The notes below the pieces were generated by a model. It did no database searches, was not told where the DNA came from, and worked only from the letters and a program-made list of their open reading frames with translations. This document shows, piece by piece, positions 9,265 to 19,104 of a stretch of 64,000 bases of DNA. Origin of the DNA: Arenibacter sp. ARW7G5Y1 (GTDB lineage: Bacteria > Bacteroidota > Bacteroidia > Flavobacteriales > Flavobacteriaceae); contig NZ_QJJZ01000018.1 of the NCBI RefSeq assembly GCF_003201775.1, positions 1 through 64,000 on the forward strand. The letters run 5' to 3'. The position numbers and the translations under genes are program-made. Position 1 is the first letter of the stretch, and the number at the start of each line of letters is the position of its first letter.

Positions 9265-10728
9265 TTAGTTGTAGTCCGGGTTCTGCTCCAATATGCCATG
9301 ACTTTTATCTATTTCTTCCAATGGCAATGGCCAGTTATAAAACCGCTCTTCAAAGGTATATATCAGGGCGCCGTCCGATATATTGTTCAATACCTCTTCA
9401 GCAATTCTCCACCTTTTAAGGTCATAATAGCGCAATCCCTCGAACGCTAGTTCAATTCTTCGTTCATTGCGTATAACCTCCCGCATTGAGTCTTTCGTTA
9501 ACCCTGTTGTAATGCCTGGCATACCCACACGTCCACGAATGTCGTTCAAGACATTATAAACAGATTGATCGGGACCGACGAGCTCATTTTGTGCCTCGGC
9601 GTACATCAATAATACATCGGCATATCTCAATAATACCCAATCTTGCTGACTTTGGGTAGAATATCCATAAGGCATAAGGTCCGGACTGAGAAATTTTTTG
9701 AGGCCATATGTTGTTGGCATGTTATTTGAAGGACTATGGATATTACCATTAAAATTTACTTCATTTGTATAAATAGTCTTTTCCAACCTAGAATCTGAGG
9801 GTTCAAAAGCGTCCACCAGATTTTGCAATGGACTTATTACTACCCAATCCCCATACCATTGATCCATGCGGGTAGAATTGTCCGGTGCCAAAAACTTAAT
9901 GGAAAAGATAATCTCAGGATTTCCTTCTTGGGTTGCGTCTCTAAAGACATCTTCAAAATTGGGGCTTAGTTCATAACCTGCGCCCATTATTTCCAATGCT
10001 AGATCCCTTGCCTGCGTCATTATTCCAGCATTGGCTGTTCCCGTATCTCCATAGGCAGCATACAACAACACTCTAAGTTTTAAGGCTTGCGCGGATGTCT
10101 TTACTACATGCCCACCACCGTCGGCATATAATTCAGAAGATAGATTAGCGATCGCGGTATCCAGATCGGCCAATGACTGGGCCAAAACCTCGGCTGCTGG
10201 GGCCTTAGGCTGTACTTGGTTTTCTAGGCCCAGGGCCTCGGTCACGATCGGCACCGAACCGTAATTGGAGTACAGTTGAAAATAATAAAACCCACGCATA
10301 AATAGGGTCTCGGCCTCATATTTTGATCGGGTAGCAGCATCTATTTCATCACCTTCAATATTATTAAGATGACCTAGGAAAATGTTAATACGTGCAATAC
10401 TCTTATAGCTACTACTGTATAGGTCCGAAATATAGCCGCCTGTAGATGGGGAGATGTCGCCCTGTGCAATGGCCTTGTTTCTCCAGTAATTATGTTGTCC
10501 ATACCCATTATCAGTAAGTACATCCCAGTTAGGGGCACCGAAGGAGAACATAGCGTTTTGTAGCTCTCCATAAATGGCAATCAGGCCCATATCAAAATCC
10601 TGTTTGGATTGCCAGAACTGCCCGCTGGATAATTTATCAAGTGGGTCTTTGTCCAATGCATTTTTTTCGCACCCCGTAAAGCTGATACAAATGATGGCTA
10701 TCCATATTGGTAAAAAATATCTTTTCAT
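9265..10728 (-). CDS. SusD/RagB outer-membrane nutrient-binding lipoprotein
   Basis: A surface lipoprotein that caps the SusC channel and binds substrate. It is 487 residues long with signal peptide and lipobox (ISFTGCEKN). The helical TPR-like core contains the usual landmarks: AETLFMRGFYYFQLYSNYG near 130, LRYADVLLMYAEAQNE near 365, and the C-terminal NERRIELAFEGLRYYDLKRW. It starts 10 bp after the SusC stop, so the two are co-transcribed. Substrate cannot be read from sequence; the locus suggests a glycoside. Confidence 0.95.
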   Translation of the reverse strand: MKRYFLPIWIAIICISFTGCEKNALDKDPLDKLSSGQFWQSKQDFDMGLIAIYGELQNAMFSFGAPNWDVLTDNGYGQHNYWRNKAIAQGDISPSTGGYISDLYSSSYKSIARINIFLGHLNNIEGDEIDAATRSKYEAETLFMRGFYYFQLYSNYGSVPIVTEALGLENQVQPKAPAAEVLAQSLADLDTAIANLSSELYADGGGHVVKTSAQALKLRVLLYAAYGDTGTANAGIMTQARDLALEIMGAGYELSPNFEDVFRDATQEGNPEIIFSIKFLAPDNSTRMDQWYGDWVVISPLQNLVDAFEPSDSRLEKTIYTNEVNFNGNIHSPSNNMPTTYGLKKFLSPDLMPYGYSTQSQQDWVLLRYADVLLMYAEAQNELVGPDQSVYNVLNDIRGRVGMPGITTGLTKDSMREVIRNERRIELAFEGLRYYDLKRWRIAEEVLNNISDGALIYTFEERFYNWPLPLEEIDKSHGILEQNPDYN

Positions 10729-10738
10729 GTTTTTATCT

Positions 10739-13700
10739 TTAAAATTGAACGTTAAATCCTAGAGAATATATTTTGTTCTGTGGATAATTTACAAAACGAC
10801 CACTTCCTCCCCTTTCAGGGTCAAGGCCTGGATAGTTCGTAAAGGTCAATAGGTTGTCCCCGGATACATAAATCCTTAATTTTTTAAGCTTTATCCGGTC
10901 CAATAAGAAACTTGGCAAATTATACCCTAATGAAATGTTCTTTAACCTTAGGAACGAAGCGTCCTGAAAAAAATAACTGGAAGTCCTTCTGATCTTATCA
11001 GGAGCATTGAATCCCCAATATATTTTGGGCATGGTCGTAGACGGGTTATCCTCTGTCCATCTATTCCTCCAGTCAGTTGTTGGGGGAGATCCACTATAAA
11101 AGGGCACTGTTCCCCAATTGTCAACATAAACTTTTCTCCCCTCTACACCTTGAAAAAATAAGGAGATATCAAAATCTTTCCAACTGGCATTAAAGTTCAT
11201 AGCATATTCAAAATTAGGGTATTGCCCCTTCATATGCGTACGGTCATCATCGTTTATGATATTGTCCCCGTTCTGATCCTTATATCTAAGGTCACCCGGT
11301 TGGGTATTATCATTAAACTGCTTAGGAGCAGCATCTACCTCGGCCTGTGTCTGAAAAATACCGACCCATTCCAACATATAGAAGGTGTCCCAAGGTCGAC
11401 CTTCTTCCTTGATCGTGTTACCACCGATTTCTCGTTCCCCAAATTCCGTAAGCTCGTTCTTAAAGCGATCAATTGTAAACCCTATGTTATATCTAAATCC
11501 TTCTAGAGCACCCGTGCGGATCTGATTGTTGTACTGTACATCGAGTTCGATCCCCGTATTTTGCATGGTACCGCCATTTATTATAGGTGCATCCAAACCT
11601 ACAAGACCGGTAACCTGAGACTCCCTTAGGATATCCTTAGTCGTTTTTCTATACCAATCAAAGGTGAAGGAAAGGCCATCAAATGCTGTCAGATCCAGAC
11701 CAATATCGGTGATTTTGGTCGTTTCCCAAGTAATATTCTGATTGGACAATGCTGTCTGTGCCGCTCCTGAAGACAGATTGGCATTATCGAACGAATAGTT
11801 TCCGGTGAGGTCAAGAATGTCCTGATAGGGATAGTTGCCAATGTTCTGATTTCCCAACTCTCCGTAAGAACCTCTTATCTTTAGGTTATTTAACCAATGC
11901 ATTGATTCATTTTTCATAAAAGATTCTTCCGACACCCTCCAAGCACCTGAGACGGAAGGGAAAGCTCCCCACCGGTGGTCTTCGTGCAATCTTGAGGTCC
12001 CATCGTATCTCATATTGACTTCCACTAGGTACCTATTCTTGAAATTATAGCCTAGACGACCAAAAAATGATTTCAGGGCCCATTCATAAGTAGATCCGTT
12101 GGTATTTTGTACGGCTGGGCTACCGGCGTCCAGTTCCCTTAGGTTATTGCCGGCAAAATCTCTCCTATACCCATGTAGATATTCTTCTTTATTGGACTCC
12201 TCACTATACCCCACTTGGGCGATTAAGTTGTGCCCATCTACTATCTCATCCTCAAATTTAAGGTAGGTAAAAATATTGGTAAATATGTTTTGACCGTTAT
12301 TTACCTGTAAGCCACGGCCACCAACGTCCAAATCCGTCGCAAATTCCCCGGTACGGTAGTTGTAAAGGGGTACGGATGGCCTCCAATCTTTCCATTTTTC
12401 AAAGTCACCAACAACTGCTGCTTTGGAATACCAATTTATAGATTTGGTCAAATTGATGTCGGCCCAGCCCTGCACATTAACGGAGTAGTCCGTTGTTGTT
12501 CTCAGTACCTCGTTTTCTAATATGGCCAAAGGATTTTTTTGATTGTATTCAAAATCATATGCCTTATAGGTATAACGGCCATCGGGTAGTTTTGGCAAAT
12601 AGGTAGGGGCCTGTGACATGGTAGATAGGAAGGTATCACTAGATCCCTGTCTTGGTCTGGACAGGTCGCCCTTATTAAACGCAATGTTAGCCCCTATCTT
12701 GATGAAATCGTTTATTTGAGATCCTAAATTTAAACGTGCATTGATTTTTTTATAATCAAACCCCTTCATTACACCAGGTTGGTCCACGTACCCCAAAGAG
12801 AGTTTATAGTGGGTCTTGTTGCTGCCACCGCTGATCCCAATATTGTGCGATTGAACAAAAGCCGGATTGAACATAATATCCAACCAATCGGTATTTGGGT
12901 ACCGCACACGGTCCGTGGCGTTCCTGTACAAATCTATTTCAGATTGTGGATAAAGCCCGGTAGTAAGCCCTGTGTTAATTTTTGCCTCGTTCCACAATTC
13001 CATATATTCCGCAGAATTGGTAATGATATCGAATAGTTTTGTAGGGGTGTGTATTGCGGTGTTCATATTATATTCTACGGTAAATGCACCCGGCCTACCG
13101 GATTTTGTTGTAACCAAGATTACCCCGTTTGCACCTCGGGAACCGTATATGGATGCGGATGCAGCATCCTTAAGTACCGAGATATTGTCGATATCGTTGG
13201 GGTCAAGATCACTTAGGCTTCCATCTACCCCATCAATAAGGACCAACGGGTTTGAGCCGGCATTACTAAATGTGCCTTGCCCCCTGATTCGTATGGATAG
13301 GCCTTCGTTCCCCGGTTCCCCGGTATCCTGCACTATTCTTAATCCCGCAACTTGTCCTTGTAACATAGAAGCAGCGTTGGTTACCGGTCTTTTAGTAAGG
13401 GTTTCCCCATCTACGGTCGTAACAGATCCGGTGAGATTGACCTTTTTCTGCGTTCCGAAGCCTACCACTACAACCTCATCAAGGCCTGCAGCACTTTCTT
13501 TCAAGGTAATATTAAGGGTAGATTGACCATTTACTGAGAATTCCTTGATGCCATAACCTACATAAGAAAACACCAGAATGGCATTTTCATTCCGTAATTC
13601 AATTAAAAAATTGCCATCAAAATCGCTCTGGGTCCCATTGGTAGTTCCTTTTTCCACTATACTGGCTCCGGGTAGCGGCTGTCCCTCTTGATCGGTAATT

Positions 13701-14137
13701 GTACCGGATACGACATTTTGTACAATTTCCTCGTTAGAACTATTGTTTTTCTCGAGAATCGGTGTCTTGGGAAGTACGGCCCTGACCTTTAACACGATCT
13801 GCTTTTTACTCAGCACGTAATAAATGGGGGTACCATTGAACAAATGGTCTAGTACTTGATCTAAAGGCTTATCCACCATCTTTACCGATACTAATTTTTC
13901 CTCGTCTATCTTATCGGTATCGTAGAGAAATTTAAAATCGGTCAGGGATTCTATCGTTTCGAGGACCTTTTTTAGTTCAACCTTCTCAAGGTTAATTGTT
14001 ACTTTGGTTTTTTGGGAGTATTCATTAGCCTGAACGGAGAGGATAGAAACCATCAGTAAAACTAGAGAGAGCCTCATTGCCAAGTTTAGCTGAAACGAAA
14101 AGGCCGTCAATAGAGCCTTCTTATTAATTTTTTCCAT
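10739..14137 (-). CDS. SusC/RagA TonB-dependent receptor with STN signalling domain
   Basis: An outer-membrane TonB-dependent transporter of 1132 residues. After the signal peptide come an STN (secretin/TonB N-terminal) domain at about 45-120, a carboxypeptidase-like regulatory domain at about 140-220, the plug with LIDGVDGSL and SIYGSRGANGVILVTTK (about 240-350), and a 22-strand barrel ending in a C-terminal Phe. The STN domain is the part that contacts FecR-type anti-sigma factors, and the genes just upstream encode exactly a FecR and an ECF sigma. It is therefore probably both the importer and the sensor that induces its own operon. Confidence 0.95.
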   Translation of the reverse strand: MEKINKKALLTAFSFQLNLAMRLSLVLLMVSILSVQANEYSQKTKVTINLEKVELKKVLETIESLTDFKFLYDTDKIDEEKLVSVKMVDKPLDQVLDHLFNGTPIYYVLSKKQIVLKVRAVLPKTPILEKNNSSNEEIVQNVVSGTITDQEGQPLPGASIVEKGTTNGTQSDFDGNFLIELRNENAILVFSYVGYGIKEFSVNGQSTLNITLKESAAGLDEVVVVGFGTQKKVNLTGSVTTVDGETLTKRPVTNAASMLQGQVAGLRIVQDTGEPGNEGLSIRIRGQGTFSNAGSNPLVLIDGVDGSLSDLDPNDIDNISVLKDAASASIYGSRGANGVILVTTKSGRPGAFTVEYNMNTAIHTPTKLFDIITNSAEYMELWNEAKINTGLTTGLYPQSEIDLYRNATDRVRYPNTDWLDIMFNPAFVQSHNIGISGGSNKTHYKLSLGYVDQPGVMKGFDYKKINARLNLGSQINDFIKIGANIAFNKGDLSRPRQGSSDTFLSTMSQAPTYLPKLPDGRYTYKAYDFEYNQKNPLAILENEVLRTTTDYSVNVQGWADINLTKSINWYSKAAVVGDFEKWKDWRPSVPLYNYRTGEFATDLDVGGRGLQVNNGQNIFTNIFTYLKFEDEIVDGHNLIAQVGYSEESNKEEYLHGYRRDFAGNNLRELDAGSPAVQNTNGSTYEWALKSFFGRLGYNFKNRYLVEVNMRYDGTSRLHEDHRWGAFPSVSGAWRVSEESFMKNESMHWLNNLKIRGSYGELGNQNIGNYPYQDILDLTGNYSFDNANLSSGAAQTALSNQNITWETTKITDIGLDLTAFDGLSFTFDWYRKTTKDILRESQVTGLVGLDAPIINGGTMQNTGIELDVQYNNQIRTGALEGFRYNIGFTIDRFKNELTEFGEREIGGNTIKEEGRPWDTFYMLEWVGIFQTQAEVDAAPKQFNDNTQPGDLRYKDQNGDNIINDDDRTHMKGQYPNFEYAMNFNASWKDFDISLFFQGVEGRKVYVDNWGTVPFYSGSPPTTDWRNRWTEDNPSTTMPKIYWGFNAPDKIRRTSSYFFQDASFLRLKNISLGYNLPSFLLDRIKLKKLRIYVSGDNLLTFTNYPGLDPERGGSGRFVNYPQNKIYSLGFNVQF

Positions 14138-14269
14138 ATTTTTGTAAAGTTTTTAGTTAACTAGTTCTAGTTGATTATCATGAATCGGGAAATGTTGCAC
14201 CATTTTCCGATTTTTTTGTTTTGATAACAACCAAATTTGTTGGTAAAATAAAATTCGTTATCCGTTTTT

Positions 14270-15463
14270 CTATTCCATAGGCGTTTCGTTTAATTGGTTA
14301 TTGATTTTTGGTGGCATTATAGTGATATGCCCCCCTGCTATTTCATACTCAAAGGGGGTTTCTTCAGCGAACGTTTTCAGCACCTCTTCAATGGTCTCAA
14401 CGTCAAAAGTGGCCGTAAAGGTGCGCTTGTCCAATTCTTTATATTTATTATCAATTACCACCATATATTGTCGCTGTAATTTTTTCAAAATATGGTCGAA
14501 GGGCATTTTCCGGATTACCAATTTTCCGTCCATCCATCCGGTATACACATCCGTATCCACCATTTCATAAGATATCTTTTTATAAAATCGATCCCATTCC
14601 GCTTTATAGCCCGGCTCCAACAGGGCCGATTTTACTTCATCATATACCTCATCAGGACCATAAAGGCTTACCAATCCCTCTACAAGGACCGTATTGATTT
14701 CCTTATCTTCTGGATAGGCCGAAACATTGAACTTGGTACCCAAGACCCTAATATTCATATCCTCGTTAGATACCACAAAAGGGTGCTCCCCATCACTAAA
14801 TACATCAAAAAATGCCTCCCCTTTTAAATAAACCTGTCGGATTTGACCCTCAATAAATTTTACCGGATATTTAAGGGTTGACCCAGCATTGAGATGGACA
14901 AGGGTACCGTCCGATAAGACCAAACTGAATTTTTGACCGTACGGAATGGAAAGCTCATTGTAAACAAGTCCTTCCTTTATGGTGGAATAGGAATAATCCA
15001 ATTGGCTGCCCATTTGTTTGCCAAGAATCCTTCCCTCCGAATTGATAATAGTCTGCAAATCCTCTACAGCAATCTGCCTAACTTCTCCATTTTCCAATTT
15101 TAGTATTATTGCATTCTTATTATTTTCCCGTATTTGGGCGGGCCTATCATACTGCCAATAGCCAAACATCAGTCCAAAAAACAAAACTCCAACTGCAGCA
15201 TACTTTAATATGGACTTTATATTAAATTTGGAATTCATATTATTTTTAGCCAAGCCCGAACGGCCCAAGACCTTTTTCCATGCCAGCATCACATCCAAAT
15301 CAGCAATATGTTCCGGTTCAAGAGCACTCGGATCCATAGCTTTAAGACGCTGGAACAATAATCGATTTTCCTCTGATGCATTGATCCAATCCTCAAAGTA
15401 ACGTTCCTCGCTCTCCGTAAGATCTGCTTTTATCCTTTTAACTATGATCGTTACTATATCCAT
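14270..15463 (-). CDS. FecR-type anti-sigma factor
   Basis: A 397-residue inner-membrane protein that holds the ECF sigma factor and receives the signal from the STN domain of SusC. It has a cytosolic N-terminal helical region (about 1-80), one membrane helix (about 85-105), a periplasmic FecR domain (about 165-265, including DGTLVHLNAGSTLKYP and GEAFFDV), and a C-terminal DUF4974-like domain (from about 320). It lies between the sigma gene and susC on the same strand. The chain reads intact. Confidence 0.93.
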   Translation of the reverse strand: MDIVTIIVKRIKADLTESEERYFEDWINASEENRLLFQRLKAMDPSALEPEHIADLDVMLAWKKVLGRSGLAKNNMNSKFNIKSILKYAAVGVLFFGLMFGYWQYDRPAQIRENNKNAIILKLENGEVRQIAVEDLQTIINSEGRILGKQMGSQLDYSYSTIKEGLVYNELSIPYGQKFSLVLSDGTLVHLNAGSTLKYPVKFIEGQIRQVYLKGEAFFDVFSDGEHPFVVSNEDMNIRVLGTKFNVSAYPEDKEINTVLVEGLVSLYGPDEVYDEVKSALLEPGYKAEWDRFYKKISYEMVDTDVYTGWMDGKLVIRKMPFDHILKKLQRQYMVVIDNKYKELDKRTFTATFDVETIEEVLKTFAEETPFEYEIAGGHITIMPPKINNQLNETPME

Positions 15464-15499
15464 AATCCTATTTTCACCAAAAAGACCCGTTGCAAGGTG

Positions 15500-15519
15500 G
15501 ACTCTTTTATTAAAGAGTC
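15500..15519. promoter_or_regulatory. Hairpin between sigma and anti-sigma genes
   Basis: A perfect 8-bp stem (GACTCTTT / AAAGAGTC, 4-base loop) lies in the 135-bp gap between the sigma stop and the FecR start. The T run on the minus strand precedes the stem, so it is not a classic terminator for these genes; it may temper read-through or stabilise an RNA end. Confidence 0.35.
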
Positions 15520-15598
15520 AAAAAATAGAAAAAGGGTGATGTTAAAATAAAGAAAATCAAAATAAATTTTATTTGGAAGCGATAATTAAGGTAAATAG

Positions 15599-16093
15599 TC
15601 ATAAAACGATCAAAGAGTCCCTTAATACCTTATAGGCCTTTTTCACGTGTGTTTTTACCGTATTCTTTGAAATGCCCAGATGATTGGCGGCATAATCATA
15701 TTTTTGTCCATCTATGACACAAAGTTCAAATACGTTTTTACATTGATGAGGCAATTTGTCCAGGGCCTGTTGCAATTTCTGGCCCAATTGACGGTTTTCG
15801 ATCTCAGTCTCCTCCAAATAGGGAAGAGCTAAAACATCCTTCAGGATAGGTTTCATTTTTATGGAACGCTCCAAGCTTTTAATACTGGCATTTTTCACAG
15901 AAATCCAGATATAGCCCTTAAAGTTTAACATTTCACTAGTATCCTTCCTAGTCAAGATAGCCAAAAAAACATCTTGGACTATATCCTGTGCTTGGTCCAT
16001 ACATGAGACATAGCAATAAGACAACAAGCAAAATTCGCGATAATGTTCCTTGAATATCCTTTCTATTTCTGATTGCCGGGATTTCCTGGTCAT
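15599..16093 (-). CDS. ECF RNA polymerase sigma factor (FecI/RpoE type)
   Basis: A 164-residue extracytoplasmic-function sigma factor. Region 2 spans about residues 10-75 (DQAQDIVQDVFLAI), and region 4 spans about 105-160 with the HTH in YAANHLGISKNTVKTHVKKA. It starts the minus-strand cluster sigma, FecR, SusC, SusD, the usual arrangement for cell-surface signalling in Bacteroidota. When FecR is relieved by substrate binding to SusC it should drive the uptake genes. It likely activates its own neighbours; a matching promoter motif could not be identified by eye. Confidence 0.93.
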   Translation of the reverse strand: MTRKSRQSEIERIFKEHYREFCLLSYCYVSCMDQAQDIVQDVFLAILTRKDTSEMLNFKGYIWISVKNASIKSLERSIKMKPILKDVLALPYLEETEIENRQLGQKLQQALDKLPHQCKNVFELCVIDGQKYDYAANHLGISKNTVKTHVKKAYKVLRDSLIVL

Positions 16094-16660
16094 TGTTTGT
16101 TAGGTTATTTAAACTGTTATCACTTAGATAAATAGAATAATATATTTCCAAGCATGATTTATCCGGTGACTGTGAGGTCAAATTTGCTCGTCAAGTTAAT
16201 AATTATATTTATAAACAAAAAAACATCACCAAAATATGATTTTTAATAGGTATTGGATATAATATAATTTTTACCCTATATACCATCATACTTTTTAAAA
16301 TAGGGTGCCTCGTTCCTTTATATTCCTTTAAAATCTACATTTGCAAACTATCCAAGCAGCGGTGGCATACTTATCATGAAAAGGCCAACTATTCTCTATA
16401 GGGTGGGTATGATAATTTGGGTTAAAGAGTTAATAGATTGACTCTAGTTTAGAGTTGATAATTTGAATTTACGGCCTTTTCGTTGTACATACTGAAATAT
16501 CACAGATACCATTCGTAGTTTGCCTTCTACGGTATACCATGAGGTAAAAGCCCCTTAATTTTATTTCTTTGTCAAAGCGATGTCTATAGCAGTGCATATC
16601 AACAAATAAAATACTAAATTAGAGCAATAAGAGGAGTATAAGCTTTAGTTGCTATATTCA
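16094..16660. other. Long non-coding region with first copy of the cassette repeat
   Basis: The right part holds a diverged copy of the intergenic repeat described at 17319, 20537 and 21311: bases 16488-16581 begin CATACTGAAATATCACAGAT and continue through CTACGGTATACC to a TTTATTTCTTTG end. A TATAGGGTGGG box at ~16400 resembles the TAGGGTAGGG box of the other copies. At 16273-16306 there is an inverted ACCCTAT / ATAGGGT pair. The left end must contain the promoter of the ECF sigma gene. No gene is visible. Confidence 0.5.
16488..16581 (+). repeat. Cassette-spacing repeat, copy 1
   Basis: Aligns by eye with copies at 17319-17412 and 20537-20625 (shared CATACT, AATAYC, CAGATA, ATTCG, then ACGGT and a T-rich CTTT end). 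It lies about 110 bp before the P-loop gene. Confidence 0.5.
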
Positions 16661-16691
16661 ATTGTTGTACCTCATTAAAACCCAAAACTCC

Positions 16692-17171
16692 ATGAAGTCT
16701 TTAATAATCAAAGGAACTAGTAACGAAGGAAAATCAACAACTGTAAGAGAACTTTGTAAAAGTTTGAACCCTGAAGGAATTTGGAAATTGGAAATGGATA
16801 CTAGTTCATATTCCGAAAGTCTATTAGTTGAATCCGAATTATCTAACATATTCAACAATACATTTGTAATACAAATTAATGGACAATTAGTTTTAGTTTG
16901 TGCTGGGGCACCAACAGAACAATCTATAAAAATCACCGTTATTATAGATATTTGTTTAGAGATTGGCTTAAAAATCAAATTCGCCATTGTTTCAATGCGC
17001 TCATCAGAAAGAAAAAAAGGATTTGATACCCCAACAGAACTCGAAAATATAAGTGAATTTTTGAAAATAGAAAGAATACATAAAATTAAAGTGGATAATT
17101 TTATGGAATCACAAGAGTGGAAAAATAGAATTGAAAACTTGAAAAATTATATTTTAAGTGAAATAAAATAG
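16692..17171 (+). CDS. Small P-loop protein, function unknown
   Basis: A protein of about 159 residues when started at the ATG at 16692, which directly precedes the nucleotide-binding loop GTSNEGKST. An upstream TTG start at 16662 is possible but less convincing. Beyond Walker A there is a short acidic strand and no clear Walker B. The size and fold suggest a small kinase-like or dethiobiotin-synthase-like NTPase, but I recognise no family. The gene is very AT-rich compared with the sugar-uptake locus, and the cassette repeat flanks it on both sides. Confidence 0.6.
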   Translation: MKSLIIKGTSNEGKSTTVRELCKSLNPEGIWKLEMDTSSYSESLLVESELSNIFNNTFVIQINGQLVLVCAGAPTEQSIKITVIIDICLEIGLKIKFAIVSMRSSERKKGFDTPTELENISEFLKIERIHKIKVDNFMESQEWKNRIENLKNYILSEIK

Positions 17172-17318
17172 TGAGTAACATCAACAGACCTTTGACAAGC
17201 ACTAATCCATCCTTCCTAATTATCTGTACCTAAAAGTGTATATTTTATTATCATCCATAATGTTGATTTTGGGGTGTATAATTTTGAGTGCCACTTTTCT
17301 GCATCTAACCAGTTTTAA

Positions 17319-17520
17319 CATACTCAAATACCGCAAATAGAATGCGTAGTAGATCCTTTACGGTTTTCCGCAACTTACTTTTCAAGTAAATGTTTTTCTT
17401 TATGGCCATAATAAGGCACGCCCTGGTAACAGAACTCCACAAAAAATAGGGTAGGGTGGTATTGGCATAAAGCCCTTTGATAATTAGCAGTCAACTAAGA
17501 AGGTTTATTAAATTGGACAA
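17319..17520 (+). repeat. Cassette-spacing repeat, copy 2 (both boxes)
   Basis: Box 1 (17319-17412) runs from CATACTCAAATACCGCA to TTTACGGTTTTCCGCAACTT and a TTTTTCTTTATGG end. Box 2 (about 17441-17520) contains AAATAGGGTAGGG and ends AGGTTTATTAAATTGGACA. It fills most of the gap between the P-loop gene and the TraB-like gene; the next start is 68 bp away. Confidence 0.65.
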
Positions 17521-17587
17521 CTATAAGAAAAATAGTAAAAACCAAAATCTATTATTGTACGTAATTTAAAAACTCTACCTATACAAA

Positions 17588-18235
17588 TTGAAAACCAATA
17601 TTTATCTAATTTCAACTGTTCATAGCGAGAAAGGCAATTGCACTTCTAAAAGCCTATTTGAAATACTCCATAAAATTAAACCCGATGTGATTTTTTGCGA
17701 AGCTTCAACAAAAATGTACGAAGAATTCAAAATAGGATTAAATCAATCTTCTCTTGAGTTAAATGCAATTAAGAAATTATGTGAATTTCATTCGTTCTAT
17801 TTTCTTCCTGTTGATACCGACCCACCATTAAGTTCCAACATCAGAAATCAATTTGAAGAAATCAAAACATCATTAAAAAAGGACGAAATATTCACAACGA
17901 TTTGGAGTAAAAAGGAAGAACATACAAAATTGTTCGGCTTTAAATATTTAAACAGCGACGACAACAACAAACTATTTGACAAAATATTAAAAAGAATAAA
18001 TTATGTAATACCTCGATTAAGTAATTCAGAATATAAAATCACGTACAAAAAGTGGTTGCATTTCCATGACAGCCGTGAAAATACAATGTTAGAAAACATT
18101 AACTCCTTCGTTGAAAATAATGAATTAGAAAACGCAGTTTTTCTTTGTGGATCAGCTCACCGAAAGTCAATTACAAATAAAATTAAAGAGAAAAAAAATA
18201 CTCGTCTAAATTGGAACTTTGAATTCCCAAAATAA
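17588..18235 (+). CDS. TraB/ChaN-like protein
   Basis: A 215-residue protein with a TTG start at 17588; no closer ATG exists. The N-terminal strand LISTVHSEKG and following KPDVIFCEAS, together with C-terminal VFLCGSAHRKSI, resemble the His- and Glu-bearing motifs of the TraB/GumN and EreA-ChaN superfamily, proposed metal-dependent hydrolases. The match is motif-level only. It stands alone between two repeat copies, and the downstream copy starts 6 bp after the stop. Confidence 0.6.
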   Translation: MKTNIYLISTVHSEKGNCTSKSLFEILHKIKPDVIFCEASTKMYEEFKIGLNQSSLELNAIKKLCEFHSFYFLPVDTDPPLSSNIRNQFEEIKTSLKKDEIFTTIWSKKEEHTKLFGFKYLNSDDNNKLFDKILKRINYVIPRLSNSEYKITYKKWLHFHDSRENTMLENINSFVENNELENAVFLCGSAHRKSITNKIKEKKNTRLNWNFEFPK

Positions 18236-18240
18236 TAAAA

Positions 18241-18405
18241 TTACGGCTTCCCGCAAACCACTTTGCCGATAATTGTTTTTCTTTATGAATATAGAATTGG
18301 ACAAGTCAGTTTAATCAAGGCCTAGAAGAATTGGGTAGAGGAGGTAAGGGCAATAGGCCCACCCTACATTATAAATGGCCAACAAAAAAGATTTACTAAA
18401 TTGGG
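18241..18405 (+). repeat. Cassette-spacing repeat, copy 3
   Basis: Starts TTACGGCTTCCCGCAA, followed by AATTGTTTTTCTTTATG, matching the second half of box 1. Box 2 is represented by GGGTAG, an inserted CCCACCCTA piece, and AAAAAGATTTACTAAATTGG at 18385-18404. It separates the TraB-like gene from the Crp gene. Confidence 0.6.
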
Positions 18406-18474
18406 CCTATAAAAGGAATATAGTTAATAACAATATCCAATTGTTGAAGGCATTATCTAAAAACCTATATAATC

Positions 18475-19050
18475 GTGAAAAGCGAAATACTAAAATACCT
18501 TTCAAAATATACTAAAGTCACTAATGAGTTAGAAAGCGCAATTATAAAAAGTACTTTTATTGAAAGTTTTAAAAAAGGAACCATCCTACTTAATGCAGGA
18601 GATATTTCAAATGAGTGTTACTTCTTATTAAAAGGTTGTATAAGAAGTTATATTATTGAAAATGGTGAAGAAAAAACTATTGAATTTTATACGGAGGAAC
18701 AAGTGGTTACACCATTTAACTATGGAAAATCCACACCATCAAACTATTATTTAGAATGTACTGAAAATGTCATAGTCAGTGTAGGTAATCCTAAATTGGA
18801 AAAAGAGACATTTTTACAATACCCACAATTAGAATCTTTATCCAGAGTAATTGCTGAAGTTATAATGGCTAAAAACCAGGACTCCTTTGCCAAATTTAAA
18901 ACATCCAACCCTGAGGAAAGGTACTTGAATATGCTAAAAGAGAGACCTGAATTAATTCAACGAGTTCCTCAACACCAAATCGCTAGTTATTTAGGTATAA
19001 AACCAGAATCATTAAGCAGAATAAGAAAGAGAATAATTAACAAAAAATAA
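18475..19050 (+). CDS. Crp/Fnr-family transcriptional regulator
   Basis: A 191-residue regulator with a cyclic-nucleotide-binding-like beta-roll (about 25-115) and a C-terminal helix-turn-helix (QHQIASYLGIKPESLSRIRKR, about 165-187). The start is a GTG at 18475. The Arg-Ser phosphate-binding cassette of true cAMP receptors is not visible, so it probably senses another ligand, as is common in Bacteroidota. It opens a compact three-gene unit with the DUF4386 and beta-barrel genes and may regulate them. Confidence 0.85.
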   Translation: MKSEILKYLSKYTKVTNELESAIIKSTFIESFKKGTILLNAGDISNECYFLLKGCIRSYIIENGEEKTIEFYTEEQVVTPFNYGKSTPSNYYLECTENVIVSVGNPKLEKETFLQYPQLESLSRVIAEVIMAKNQDSFAKFKTSNPEERYLNMLKERPELIQRVPQHQIASYLGIKPESLSRIRKRIINKK

Positions 19051-19104
19051 TTTCTTAACTATAGTCAATGAATTGAATATTATATCCATCTACTTTTGCT
19101 GTAT

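Noticed and set aside
12972-13526. 184-codon plus-strand frame inside the STN-SusC gene
   Set aside because: Antisense shadow of the receptor plug region; composition follows the coding strand.
14175-14220. Hairpin ATCGGGAAATG / CATTTTCCGAT with T run between fecR and susC
   Set aside because: The T run lies on the plus strand where no gene ends, so it is not called as a terminator for the minus-strand operon.
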